Source of the DNA: Furcasterigmium furcatum | Lineage: Eukaryota > Ascomycota > Sordariomycetes > Glomerellales > Plectosphaerellaceae | Direction: 5' to 3' | Assembly: GCA_001599815.1 (NCBI GenBank) | Contig: BCIA01000006.1 | Span: forward strand, 1,862,961-1,926,960 | Length of the DNA: 64,000 nucleotides | Shown: positions 34,100-45,000 of the stretch, piece after piece | Numbering within the stretch: position 1 is the first letter of the stretch | Layout of the letters: each line of letters opens with the position of its first letter | The notes under the pieces: model-generated | Database searches by the model: none | Told to the model about the DNA's origin: nothing | What the model saw: the letters and a program-made list of their open reading frames with translations, nothing else | Program-made: the position numbers and the translations under genes

Positions 34100-37000
34100 C
34101 TATTATCTCGCTGCGATTTACCCCTTTTTATCCTTTTTGCTGCCTTTTTTATATACTTCTTTTAGAATTACCTTACTACTTAAGGTGTATTTATAAGGTC
34201 CTCTACGGGTTACTAAGAGTTATACTTAGGAGGCTACCCTGCCTACTTAATAAGGTAGTATATCTCGCCCCTCCTTATTATTTAGCCCTTAATATACTTA
34301 ACTTCCTACTCTTCTAGGTTATCTTCTAGAGGTAGTATTAAGAGGGGATCTACGCCTTAGTTACTCTGCTAGGGCTTAATTAAGCTAATATAAAATATAT
34401 TATATAACCGTAAGTATTATTTAGGGAGGCTAAGGCGGTATATTTACTTCCCGACTTTTACTAAGATCCTAAATAGGCTAATAAAATATAGCGTAAGTTT
34501 AGCCTTTATAGCCGTAAAGCGAAGGTTTCTTATTAATAGTATAATAAGCTAACCGATCTAGAACTCTATCGGCTTATAGCGGCGATTATAGTATTTTGCT
34601 CTTAATTCTACAGCGTCTCGCTAGTAGCTCTATAGTTATTCTCTAAGCTTACTTAGTTTCTAGAGTCTTATCTTAACTCTTAGTATCCCCCTTAAATTAG
34701 CCTTATCCCTAAGGTCGACGTTAAGCTAAGGGTAAAATCTAAATAACGCTCTCGCTAGTATTATACCTATAGTAGTATTTCGCAAGTTATTATATATATA
34801 CTCCGCTATACGTAGTAGCTTTAGCTAGTTTATTTATTCCTAGTTAATAAAGTAGTAAAGGTACCTTTTAAGGATCTAGTTTATTACTTCCGTCTAGCTA
34901 TCGGTTTAGGGGTAAAACGCTGTTAATAATCTATATTACACCTTAGAATAGTAGTAAAGGGCTAACTAGAATTTACTTATAAAGATAGAGCCTCGGTCTA
35001 ATATAATACCCCTTAGGGTCTTAAACCGGAGCTTAACTTCCCGGTAGATTACCTTTATAAGTTCTAAGGATATAATTATTATCTCTACCGGAAGAAATAT
35101 AGACCACTTTATAAAGCGATCTATAATTACTAAGATTATATTAACGGAGTATACCCTATTAAATATTTTAGGTAGCCCTATAATAAAGTCTATTAAGATC
35201 TCCTCGAACGGACGGGCTAGCTAGGGGAGCGACTAGAGTTTACTATAGGGATAATACCTCTTTATTATTACTCCCTAATAAATACTATACCCTAGGATAT
35301 AGTCTTTAATATCGTCCTTAAGGTAGCGCTAGTAGAATTTCCTCTAGATTAGCTCTAGGGTCTTATCGCGGCCGAAATAGCCCGTAAGGGGGTTATTATA
35401 AAACAGCTAGAGAATCTCTATCTTAAGTATAGCGTCTATTAGAATAAAGGCTCTACCCTTCTATGTTAACAACCCGTCTTAGGCGGCCTAGGCTACCTTA
35501 TAGGGCTTACCTATCGATACCGCGTTAAGGATCTAGCGATACTCTTAGTCTCCCTTTTAGAGGACCTTAATTTTATAGAGTATCCTAGGGGGAGCCTCTA
35601 ACTTATAAATTTATAATTACTCGGCTATATTCTTTTCCTATGTCGCCCGGAGGCTATATATAGTAGCCGTTAGTATTTTACTAGGTCCTCTCTTAAGCTT
35701 CGCCGTAAGGATAAATAAAAGTTCTATTTTAGCCTTACTCTAATCTAACTTATAGTTAGGCCGGCATAAAGGATTATTAGCTAGGTTAGTTTTCCTAGGC
35801 CGATACTTAATTATAAAGTTATAGGGGGTAAGGTAGATATACTATCTTACTTACCTCCTATTAAGCTTAGTATGGTCTATAAATATCTATAGGTTTTAGT
35901 AATTAGTTAAAACCTCTATAGGTTTTGCTAGTCCTTCGACGTAGTAATATTAGTGCTTAAATAAATATATAATAGTAAATATCTCCTAGTTAGGGGTCTT
36001 ATAGTTTAGCTTATAGCTATTAAACTTTTTTAACTAAAAGGCTATAGGGTATTATTTCCTATTAGGATAAAATTACAAAAGGATCCTAGCCATAGTAAAT
36101 ATAGATATATTAGTCTTAATCCTTATAGGAAGTAAGGAGTTATAATACTATAGGAGGGTCGCTAATAAGAAGGCATCTTTAAGCTCTTAGAAGGCTCCCT
36201 TCTTAGACTCGCTAAAGGCGACTCGCTTAGGTTTCTATCCCTTCTCGCTCCCTTAAAGTAGGTTAGATAGGGGATAAGCGATCTTTGAGAAATTAAAGAT
36301 AAACCTATAATAGAAATTATAGAAACCTAAGAATACTTATATATCTCGGAAGCTCTATAGCTCCGGCCACTCCTAGATAGCGGCCACCCAGCGAGGATCT
36401 ATCGTAACGCCTTTAGTAGAGAGGATATAGCCTAGGAATAAGAGCTCCTAGGTGTAGAACTTACACTTAGAAGGTTTAGTATAAAGTCCTACCTTGCGGA
36501 GGCGCCTAAGGATTATAGAAAGGTCCCTAATATAGCTATCTCGATCCTTAGAAAAGACTAGGATATTATCGAGATATACGATATAATAGGTATCGACTAG
36601 GCCGTAAAGCGCTATACTAATATAGTTCTAAAATATAGCGGGGGTATTAATAAGCCTAAAAGGTATTACTATATATTTAAAAAGCCTATATTAAGTATAG
36701 AACGCTATTTTCTACTTATCGCCTTCTACGATCCGGATATAATAATATATATCCTTTATATCGATCTTTAAGAACTATTAGGCTCCCTAGGTATAATTAA
36801 GGATCTCCGAGATAAATAGTAAAGGATAACGGTTCTTAATTATAACCTTATTTAGCCCTTAGTAATTAATATATAGTTATAAGCTCCTATCTATCTTTAG
36901 CATAAAGAGGATAGGGGCCCCCGCAGGGCTCTTCAAAGGCCTAATACGACCAAGACAGAGATTCTCTATAATATACTCCTAAAGCTATTATAGCTCCTTC

Positions 37001-37320
37001 GGAGATAAAGGGTAGATAGGTCCCTACGGCGGCGCTCCGCCATCGATAAGCTAAATTATATGCTTAGCGTTAGGATAGAGAGGCCGGCCTCTGGCCTTCT
37101 CCGGGGATAATATATCGCGGAACTACTATAGTTCTTACGGCACTAGGTCGCCTCGTAGGAGGATCGACGTCTCTCCTTCCTTATCTAGGAAAGGAGTAGG
37201 CTCCTTATTCACTAAAACCATAAAAACGGTAGCAGCATTCCAAGCCTACCGGAGGAATTTCCGCGCTAGCTAGACCTTCTATTTTTTCTATTAAAATAAG
37301 GGTATAAAAGAATATACTAT
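34100..37320 (-). pseudogene. RIP-degraded Ty3/gypsy (chromovirus) pol: RT, RNase H, integrase, chromodomain
   Basis: Reading the minus strand from right to left: a protease-RT linker (VFMVLVNKEPTPFLDKEGET, about 37.2 kb), the RT entry (F-R-D-I-L-S-P-E-K-A, then G-x-x-P-x-x-G-P-I-Y-P-L), and the RT catalytic box at about 36560 as V-Y-L-D-N-I-L-V-F-S-K-D, where the second Asp is now Asn. RNase H follows near 35.9 kb, an integrase-like region near 34.8-35.4 kb, and a chromodomain-like end at about 34.15-34.33 kb (E-G-L-N-N-K-E-G-R-D-I-L-P-Y). TAG/TAA stops throughout make it a pseudogene. It pairs with the LTR B at 32068 and, after un-inverting, with the gag at 40.5-42.0 kb. Confidence 0.8.
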
Positions 37321-37824
37321 AATAATATAGTATAGAAAATATAGGGTTGACACTAGTTATATTTATAAACCGTCGTTTATAGTAGATAATAACCAGAGTT
37401 GCTTATTTCTCTTATTAATATATATATATATATAAAGATATAACGTTAATTATATCTATATATATATAGTATATTTTTCGATAATTTAAGCGACTGAAAG
37501 TCTTAAAAATAGGCTTTATTTTAAATAAGGATATATTTATATAGGTATATATTAAACCTAGCGAGGGTTTTAAGGTGATAGGCCTCGACTTCCGATAGGT
37601 TGTTTTAAATAAATCGTATTAATATGTTATATATATAAGGCGTAGTTATATATATAAGTTAATTTTCCGTATAGTATATATATGTCGTCCGATTAGATAT
37701 TTCCGTAATAGTAATAATAGTGTAATACGTAGCGATATAGATCTTTATAGGGCGTAGGTTTGATTCTTATAAGAGTTGTTTTTTTCGTATAAAATAGATA
37801 AGGTATAGATAAAGTAGCGTAGAT
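37321..37824. repeat. non-coding leader-like segment with tRNA-like relic
   Basis: AT-rich sequence without domains between the gypsy pol remnant and an LTR A. It includes a long TA dinucleotide run (about 37421-37470) and a stretch resembling a tRNA A box and T arm (tagtgtaatacg near 37716; gtaggtttgattcttat at about 37754-37770). Confidence 0.4.
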
Positions 37825-37846
37825 AGCACTACCCGGGCTCATAACC
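37825..37846 (-). other. Putative primer-binding site matching a tRNA-Met anticodon arm
   Basis: Immediately next to the LTR A at 37847. The minus strand reads ggttatgagcccgggt from the LTR edge. The plus strand is therefore tRNA-like, cccgggctcataacc, holding the CTCATAA loop (anticodon CAT) of tRNA-Met. Use of the anticodon half of tRNA-Met as primer is known from Drosophila copia, which suggests the LTR A family belongs to Ty1/copia elements. Confidence 0.65.
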
Positions 37847-38390
37847 TGTGAGGAATAGAAGGGTAGTAAAGATAAAAAGTAGTAGTAATAGTGGTTATAT
37901 TAATAGAGTGTGTTGTGTTGGATAAAGATATAGAAGGTAGGCTTAATAGCTATGGGGGATAACCCTCTATATTTATAGAGGGTAGACCTCCCTGGGACCG
38001 AGCCCGGGCCTCCCTGGGGAGCTCCGTAGCTCCTGGGGAGCCCCGTAGCTCCTGGGGAGCCCCGTAGTCCCTGGGGAGCCCCGTAGCCCCTGGGGAGCTC
38101 CGTAGCCTAGAGCCTATTTTCTAGCNCTAGGCCTAGACGTCCCAGGGCTAGATTAAGACCCTTATAGGGAGTAATAGATATAGTATAGTTATTAATAGTT
38201 ATTAAATATAGTTATTAAATATAGTTATTAAATATAGTTATTAAATATAGTTATTAAATATAGTTATTAAATATAGTTATTAAATATAGTTATTAAATAT
38301 AGTTATTAAATATAGTTATTAAATATAGTTATTAAATATAGTTATTAAATATAGTTATTAAATATAGTTATTAAATATAGTTATTTAATA
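37847..38390 (-). repeat. LTR family A, 5' LTR candidate (about 15 copies of the 13-bp unit)
   Basis: Starts TGTGAGGAATAGAAGGG like 29407-29808, with the same GC-rich block, then roughly fifteen attaaatatagtt units at about 38185-38390. The primer-binding site at its left edge makes it the 5' LTR of a minus-strand element. One ambiguous base lies at 38126. Confidence 0.75.
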
Positions 38391-38622
38391 AGTTAACTAT
38401 AGGATAGATAGAGTTAGCTCTATATTTACTTTTTACTAATATATAATTTATTTACTATTATTAAATATATAATTTAAGATGATATTAATAAGTATAATAC
38501 TTTAAATTCTTTATATTATTTTCTATTAATTTTCATTATTTTCTATTAAAACTACATAATTAGGATTTTTATTAATTTATATTAATTTATTTTAGTTAAA
38601 ATATAAATTTTATTTATTTTTA

Positions 38623-38814
38623 TTAACAGCTAGTCTAAATAATAAACCAAAAAGGAGGCTATAGAATTATCTATCTTCGATAGGGAGTAGGAGAAGGGAA
38701 AACTCTACTCCCTCGTAGGGGTCTTACTAAAAAGACCTAGCGTAAGATTACGCAGGCTTAAATAGCGCCGGGCCTAACTAGCCCGGTGTCCCTTATAGGC
38801 CTAGCCTATAATAT
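38623..38814 (-). repeat. LTR family D, inverted copy
   Basis: Reverse complement of 22426-22619: tattaacagctagtc at the left, then ggaggctatagaattatc and ggagtaggagaagggaaaac, ending cctataata (RIPed TGTAACA). No adjacent internal region is recognisable. Confidence 0.65.
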
Positions 38815-39990
38815 GCAGTCTTCCCTCGGGGCTCCTTATAGTAAAGTCGTCTTAAAGGTAGCTATCCTAAGGTTACGCCTTAAGATTTTATTATAAGGTC
38901 CTAAATAATAGGGGCCCTACTTATTATTTACGGGTTAATTAGGCGCTTACTTATTATTACTCTCTTATAGCTAATTAAAAGCTAGGGATCTATTTAGTAC
39001 TTAGGAATTTTATAGTAGTCTTATAAGGCTAGTGAAGCGCCTAACGCCTATACCTAGGATCTCTAGGGGTAAGCCCTAATATCTCCTTTTCCTTTCTTCT
39101 AGTAATATATCCTTCGCCTAATATATTAAATTCGCCCTTTTTATAATATACTATAAGTTTACTATTAACCCTAAGTCTTAGCTTTATTATTATTACTAAT
39201 ACCTCCTAGGTATATCTTGTTTATATAATCCCCTATTCTTTATTATATCTTTATAATATTAAAGCTAACTCTTCTATCTAGTTTTTATTATATTATCTAC
39301 GCCTCTTAGGTATATCTTAATTATATAGTATTATTAAGGTCTCCCTTTTATCCTTAGGTCCTTACTAATATTTTATAGCTTTATCCCTATTATTAATACC
39401 CTTAGGGTATTTCTTAATATAAGTTCCTCTAATATATTTATTCTCTATTAAATCATTAATAATTATAATTCACTTATTAATAACTATAAATAGCGCTCCT
39501 TTATAGCAAAAAGAGTTATAAGTTAATAAGAAACTTATAGATATCTCCCCCTAATACTCTATATAAGGTCCTTTATATTTAGTATATTAAGTATATCAGT
39601 TAAGGTGATAAGCCTAATAGGTTTATAAACTATTCTATTATAAATTAATATTAGACTAATAGGTCTTCCTTACTTTTTTATAGGGACTTCTTTTTAACTT
39701 CTCTAAGCAAGGCTATTATACGCCCTAATACTAAATACTTTAAGTACTTAGGTAAAAAGTATATCTATAGCGCTATAAGTATCTCCCTACCGGTCCTTCT
39801 TAGCTTTTTTATAGCTAATAAGCTATAAAGTTTCCGCTTCCACTATTAAGGCGGCTAAGACCTTAATAGCTATAGCTACTAACCTCACTATTAACCCTAC
39901 CGACTAGAAAGTAAGTTATTTCATTAAAAGTTATATATAAATATCATTAACTTACTATATAAGAGCTTATTAAGTTTATTATAGCCTTGG
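38815..39990. repeat. degraded repeat DNA, domain not recognised
   Basis: AT-rich, closed in all frames. I see no known protein motif; it probably belongs to the interior of another retroelement. Confidence 0.4.
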
Positions 39991-40281
39991 TGTTAAAAAT
40001 AGAAGAGTAGTAAAGATAAAAGGTAGTAATAGTGGTTATATTAGTTGTGTGTGTTGTGTTGGATAAAGATATAGAAGGTAGGTAAGATAGTTACGGGGGA
40101 TAACCCTCTATATTTATAGAGGATAGACCTCCCCGGGTCGGTTCTCAGACCTCCCTAGAGATCCCCATAGCCTAGAGCCTATTTTCCGGCTCCGGGCCTG
40201 GACCTCCCTGGAGATCCCCGTAGCCTAGAGCCTATTTTCCAGCTCCGGGCGTAGACCTCCCTGGGGATCCCTGTAGCTAAT
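39991..40281 (-). repeat. 3' fragment of an LTR A, cut by LTR B
   Basis: Starts TGTTAAAAATAGAAGAG and runs through the GC-rich block to ctgtagctaat, where LTR B begins. Reverse-complemented, it starts attagctacaggg, exactly the part missing from the LTR A fragment at 32010-32067. Confidence 0.8.
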
Positions 40282-40456
40282 TGTTACAGGGGCTGGCGCA
40301 ACCCACGTGATCACCTGTCGCTTCGCCAGCGAAGCGACAGGGAACCCCTCTCGCCACGCTAAGAGCGGGGCAAGTATCAGTCTTACAACAATACGAGTGA
40401 TTGAAACTACTGTGATATTCCTGACCGTCTTACCTTCTAGAGAGTCTTCTCTAACA
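40282..40456 (+). mobile_element. LTR family B (175 bp), 5' LTR of a gypsy element
   Basis: TGTTACAGGGGCTGG ... TCTTCTCTAACA, 175 bp, with a GC-rich palindrome (cgcttcgccagcgaagcg) inside. It is less RIP-damaged than its surroundings. It is followed after about 46 bp by a plus-strand gag start, so it is a 5' LTR. The adjacent ctaat is the reverse complement of attag next to the other LTR B. Confidence 0.82.
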
Positions 40457-40501
40457 ATTCTGATACTTCCTCTACGATCACCGATATCCGCGGTAGTTTC
40501 G

Positions 40502-42005
40502 ATGTCGTCGCTACCTTCCTCCGCCCCACCGACGCCGCCGAGCGGCCCGCCCTCCGAAAATGCCTTACCCCCACCTAAGATCTCCGGAGCGAAGGTATCG
40601 CGGCTCTCCGGGGCCCTAAGGAATATACGGCCCTTAACTCTCAAAGAGATATAAGCGGCTAAGAGGGCCACCGAAGAACGTATACGGGCGCTAGAGGAGC
40701 TTTAGCGTATCACCCAGCAGGAGGAGGATCTTCGCGCGACCCTAGATGCCCGACGCCCTAAAAAGAAGCGCCGTCGAAGCATTAGCTCCGACGACTCGGA
40801 TCGGTACGTCCGGGTCACCGTGAAGAATATTGATAAGTTTACGGCGAAGAGCACCTACTAGAAGAGGCAGCACTGGCTCCTTGATCTAAAGCGCGCCTTC
40901 TCTAGCGACCCCCGGCGGTACCGAAAGGACGTCGCGCGGATTATCTTCGCCTAGGAACATATAGACGCAGAGAGCCGTCTCCGATAGGAGCGTCACCTTA
41001 AGTCGCTGTCGGACGAAGAGCGAGACGAGTATAAAAACTCATAGGAACTCTTCGAGGAGTTTATTTAGGGCCTTATTAAGGACTTGCTATTCCGCGAGCC
41101 CTAGGTAATAGTCGCCCTTACTAATGCCCGCTAGAGGGAAGGGTAAGACCTAAGTGAGTTTGATTGGTTCCTCGACTCGATAGAGAAGTAATTTACTATA
41201 CTCCCTAAAAAGGAGCGGGCTCTATAGTTTTACGCCCGACTCTTACCTTCTCTCTAAGATGAGATTCGATATTCTACCGGCGAACTCCTAGTAGACCGCG
41301 CTGCTATGGTCGCGCTAGCGGAACGATACTAGACCGTTAGTAAGAGAACATCGAAGAGCTCCCGCTAGACGTCGGGCGAGCACCTAAAGACCCCCTAGCG
41401 GAACCCTACCTCCTTACGTGGCCGTGGTAGTTTGAGAGAACGTAGGACTAGCGTGTCCTCCTTTTATTCCGCTACCGCCTTAACCCCTTAGCCTAGCGGG
41501 AACGCTAGGGGTAAAGATAGGAAGCGCCTTTAGTGCTATAAGTATAATAGTACTTACTATCTTACCGACCGCTACGACTAAAAGACCTCTACTACTAAAA
41601 ATAAGTAGTCTAAGGCGAGGCCTACGGGAAAAGGGAAAAACCTATAGTCCTATCGGCGACTATAGGGGACTCTAAGTATATACTAACGGCGCCTTACTTC
41701 CGTCTCGAGGTAAAGGTCTAAGGCTACTAGTAGGCCGATATTATAGCTAAGCTTAACTCCTATACGTAGTATAACCTAGTTAACATCGACCTAGTTAAAA
41801 GGCTCTACCTTAAATAGGTAAAATATACTCTACCGGTCCTCTACGCTTTAGGATGCCTTTAGGTGCCTACTTACGGGGTTTATTATATACTAGTATAGTT
41901 ATCTAACTCTCAGGGTACTACTTAGTACTTTATGCGGGTCTATATCGCCGTCGAGAAGCTTAATACTCCCCTTCTCTTTTCTTAAACCACGATATAAGAC
42001 TATAA
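40502..42005 (+). pseudogene. Gypsy gag and protease remnant
   Basis: ATG at 40502 gives MSSLPSSAPPTPPSGPPSEN, and about 57 clean codons before the first stop. The RIP-broken frame then continues with a basic region (RRPKKKRRRSISSDDSDRYV), helical gag sequence (ERDEYKNS; ELFEEFI; DLSEFDWFLDSIEK), a polar tail, and at about 41.85-42.0 kb a retropepsin-like stretch (MRVYIAVEKLNTPLLFS, then DYNIYLGG). Stops are TAG at probable Gln/Trp codons. Coding ends abruptly at about 42.0 kb, where copia sequence takes over. The matching RT lies on the other strand at about 37.3 kb. Confidence 0.72.
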
Positions 42006-45000
42006 TATCTACCTTGGTGGATTATCGCAAACCTAGTAGTTTAATTAGGATTAGTTATTCTATAAAACTATTTATCCTTATATCTATTTTATCCCCCTAT
42101 TTTTACCTATATTTAAAGAGCCCTAAAAATAGATTCTACTACCTAAAAAATCTAAATTTAAAAATTATAGGGCTCTATTAACTATAACCTATAGGCTATC
42201 CGTATTAGAGCGTATTTATCGAATATAGGCTGTTTTTTAGCTACGGAAAATACCTTCGAAAATACCGAAAACACCGAAAATCTCGATATCGATAATAAAG
42301 CCCTATATACTATTTAACTATTAGTTAAAGACGGGCCCCTACTATAAATATAGTACTTAACTAGTACTAAAGAGGCCTAGAATACCCTTAAGGAGCTATA
42401 TAGCCCTAAGGGATTTTCTTCGGATTTTAGCCTTATAAGGGAATTTCTATCTACTATCTTAAATTCGGAAGGTAATATAGAATTATACCTTAATAAGGTT
42501 AAAAGGCTTACCGATAGCCTTAAAGTGTTATAAGGCCCTTAAGGGCCTATAATAAGGGCGTACGCGCCGTAGGGATCCTGGCCCTTAAGCCACGTAAGGT
42601 AGTAACCTAACCACGGAGTGGTTAGATTGGTAGATCTTTTAACCTATTGGGAGTGTGTTAACTGCCTTGCACTCTAATATAAAGATCGAAAAATTAAACT
42701 ACCTAAATAGCTGGTAGTATCGTGGATTTTATTAAATTTAAATCCCGAATACAACGGATTTATTACAGCTACTATATCCGATTTATAATCTATAACCGAT
42801 TTTAATAACTATAAATTAGAAGGCCTATATTCTAATTTAATCGACAAATCCCGACGCCTATCCGAAAAAGAGACGCCTAATATCCTATATACCCAAGGGC
42901 CTATATCTAATAATAGGCCCTATAGGGCTAATAAGCCTAATAGGCTATATAGGCCTAATACCCCTAATAGGCCTAATAAGCCTTATAAGGGTAAAAAACC
43001 CTATAAAATACCAAAGGGTAAATACTATTAATACTATAATTTAGTAGGCCACAAGGCTAAAAACTACTACTTTTTACACCCTAATAAAGCTCCTAAGAGC
43101 TAGAAAAATAACGATCTATCTAATAGTAGTAACCCTACTATAGATAGGCCTAAAGATCTAGCCTTAAAAGCTAGAAATAAAAATATAGATATACTATTTA
43201 CTACTAGTAGTAATAATAGTAATTCTATAAATAGTAGTATAGATACTACTAATAGTACTATTCCTAGTACTAAAGATTATATAGATTATAAACAAAATAG
43301 CTGTTCGGACTATAAGGTATTTACTATAACCCTTAATACCCTTAATAATACAAAGGATATAACTAATAATATAACTATAGGAATAAATAGCTATAAATTT
43401 ATATTAAATAGAGGGGCCACAAGGCACGTTATAAATAATAAAGAGCTACTTAACCACTATCAAGAATCCTCTAATACTACTAAATAGGGTAAGGCTACTA
43501 CTTTAACCACTAAGGGAATAGGTAATACTACTATAAAATTCCTCAATACTAATAAAATATATAAATTAAATAACTACTTATATATACCAGAATTAAGTAT
43601 TAATATTATAAGTTAAAGTTAGTTAACTAATAAAGAAACTACTATAGTTAATAATACTATAACTATAAAAGATACTATAACTAATACTATAATAACTAAA
43701 GGAGCAAGAAAAAATAACCTATAGTACCTTCTAATAGAAGTTATATATCCTAGTACTATTTTTAATACTAATATAAATAATAGCTTTATAACTAAAAAAA
43801 ACTACTCTAGTACTAACGTTTTAGCCATACTAGCTATAACCTTATTAAAAAGCTAGAAAATAATATTATAGGCTATAATAATAGTAAAGTTAATAATACT
43901 ATAATACCTAATAGCCTACCTTATGAGATCTATATACAGGCTAAATTAAGGAATAAAATTAATAGGATATCTAAAGAAAATCCTAATATAGAATACCTAG
44001 ATAAAATATCTAGCGATATTATAAGGCCTATATAGCCTATCGATAATAGGGGGAATAAATATATAATTACCTTCCTAGATAAATATACTAGATATTTAAG
44101 TATAGAATTACTTAAAAATAAATTAGAAACCCTTAACGCCTTTAAACGCTATAGGGCTAGAACAGAAAATAATAGTACTAATAATAAAATTAAAGTACTA
44201 AAAACAGATAACGGTACAGAATATACTAATACTTTATTTATTAAATACCTAAAAGATAACGGTATAATACACGAATATAGCCCTAGCTAGACTAAAGAGC
44301 CTAACGGTCTTATAGAGCGTATAAACCTAACTATATTTAATAAAATAAGGGCTATACTATATAATAGTAAGCTACCTAAGTCCTACTAGGGCGACGCTAC
44401 TCTATATAGCGTATTCCTATATAATAGAATTCCACACTCTTCTATAGCCTATATAACCCCCTACGAGGCTAGATATAAAGAGAAGCCTAATATAGCTAAA
44501 ATAGCTACCTTTNGCTNTATTTNCTACTATAAAAATAAAGGGCCTAATATAACTAAACTAGACCCTAGGGGTAATAAAGGCATTTACTTAGGCCTTAAGG
44601 ATAATATCTATAAGATATATAACCCTATAACTAGAAAATATATATATAGTAGGGATACTACTATTCTAGAAAATAAATTTTNGAAGTTTTCTAGTACTAG
44701 TTTAAATTCNNNTATAATAGATCTACCTATAGATCCTATAAAACCTATAACTATAACTAATACTACTACTACTAATAGCTCTATAACTCTAGATAATACT
44801 AGAAATAATAGCCCTATAGAAGATAACCTAGAAGATATACCTAGTAGTAATACTACTACTAATACTATTAATTCTAGGCCCTATAACCCTCTATATATAG
44901 ATAACTCCGAGGACGAGATAGCTATATTTTTTACCTATAATACTACTAAAGAGCCTAATACCTATAAAGAGGCTATAGATAGTATAGATAATAATAGCTA

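Noticed and set aside
40225..40671. 148-codon minus-strand open frame over LTR B and gag
   Set aside because: It is the antisense of LTR A, LTR B and the gag start, open only because this patch escaped RIP.
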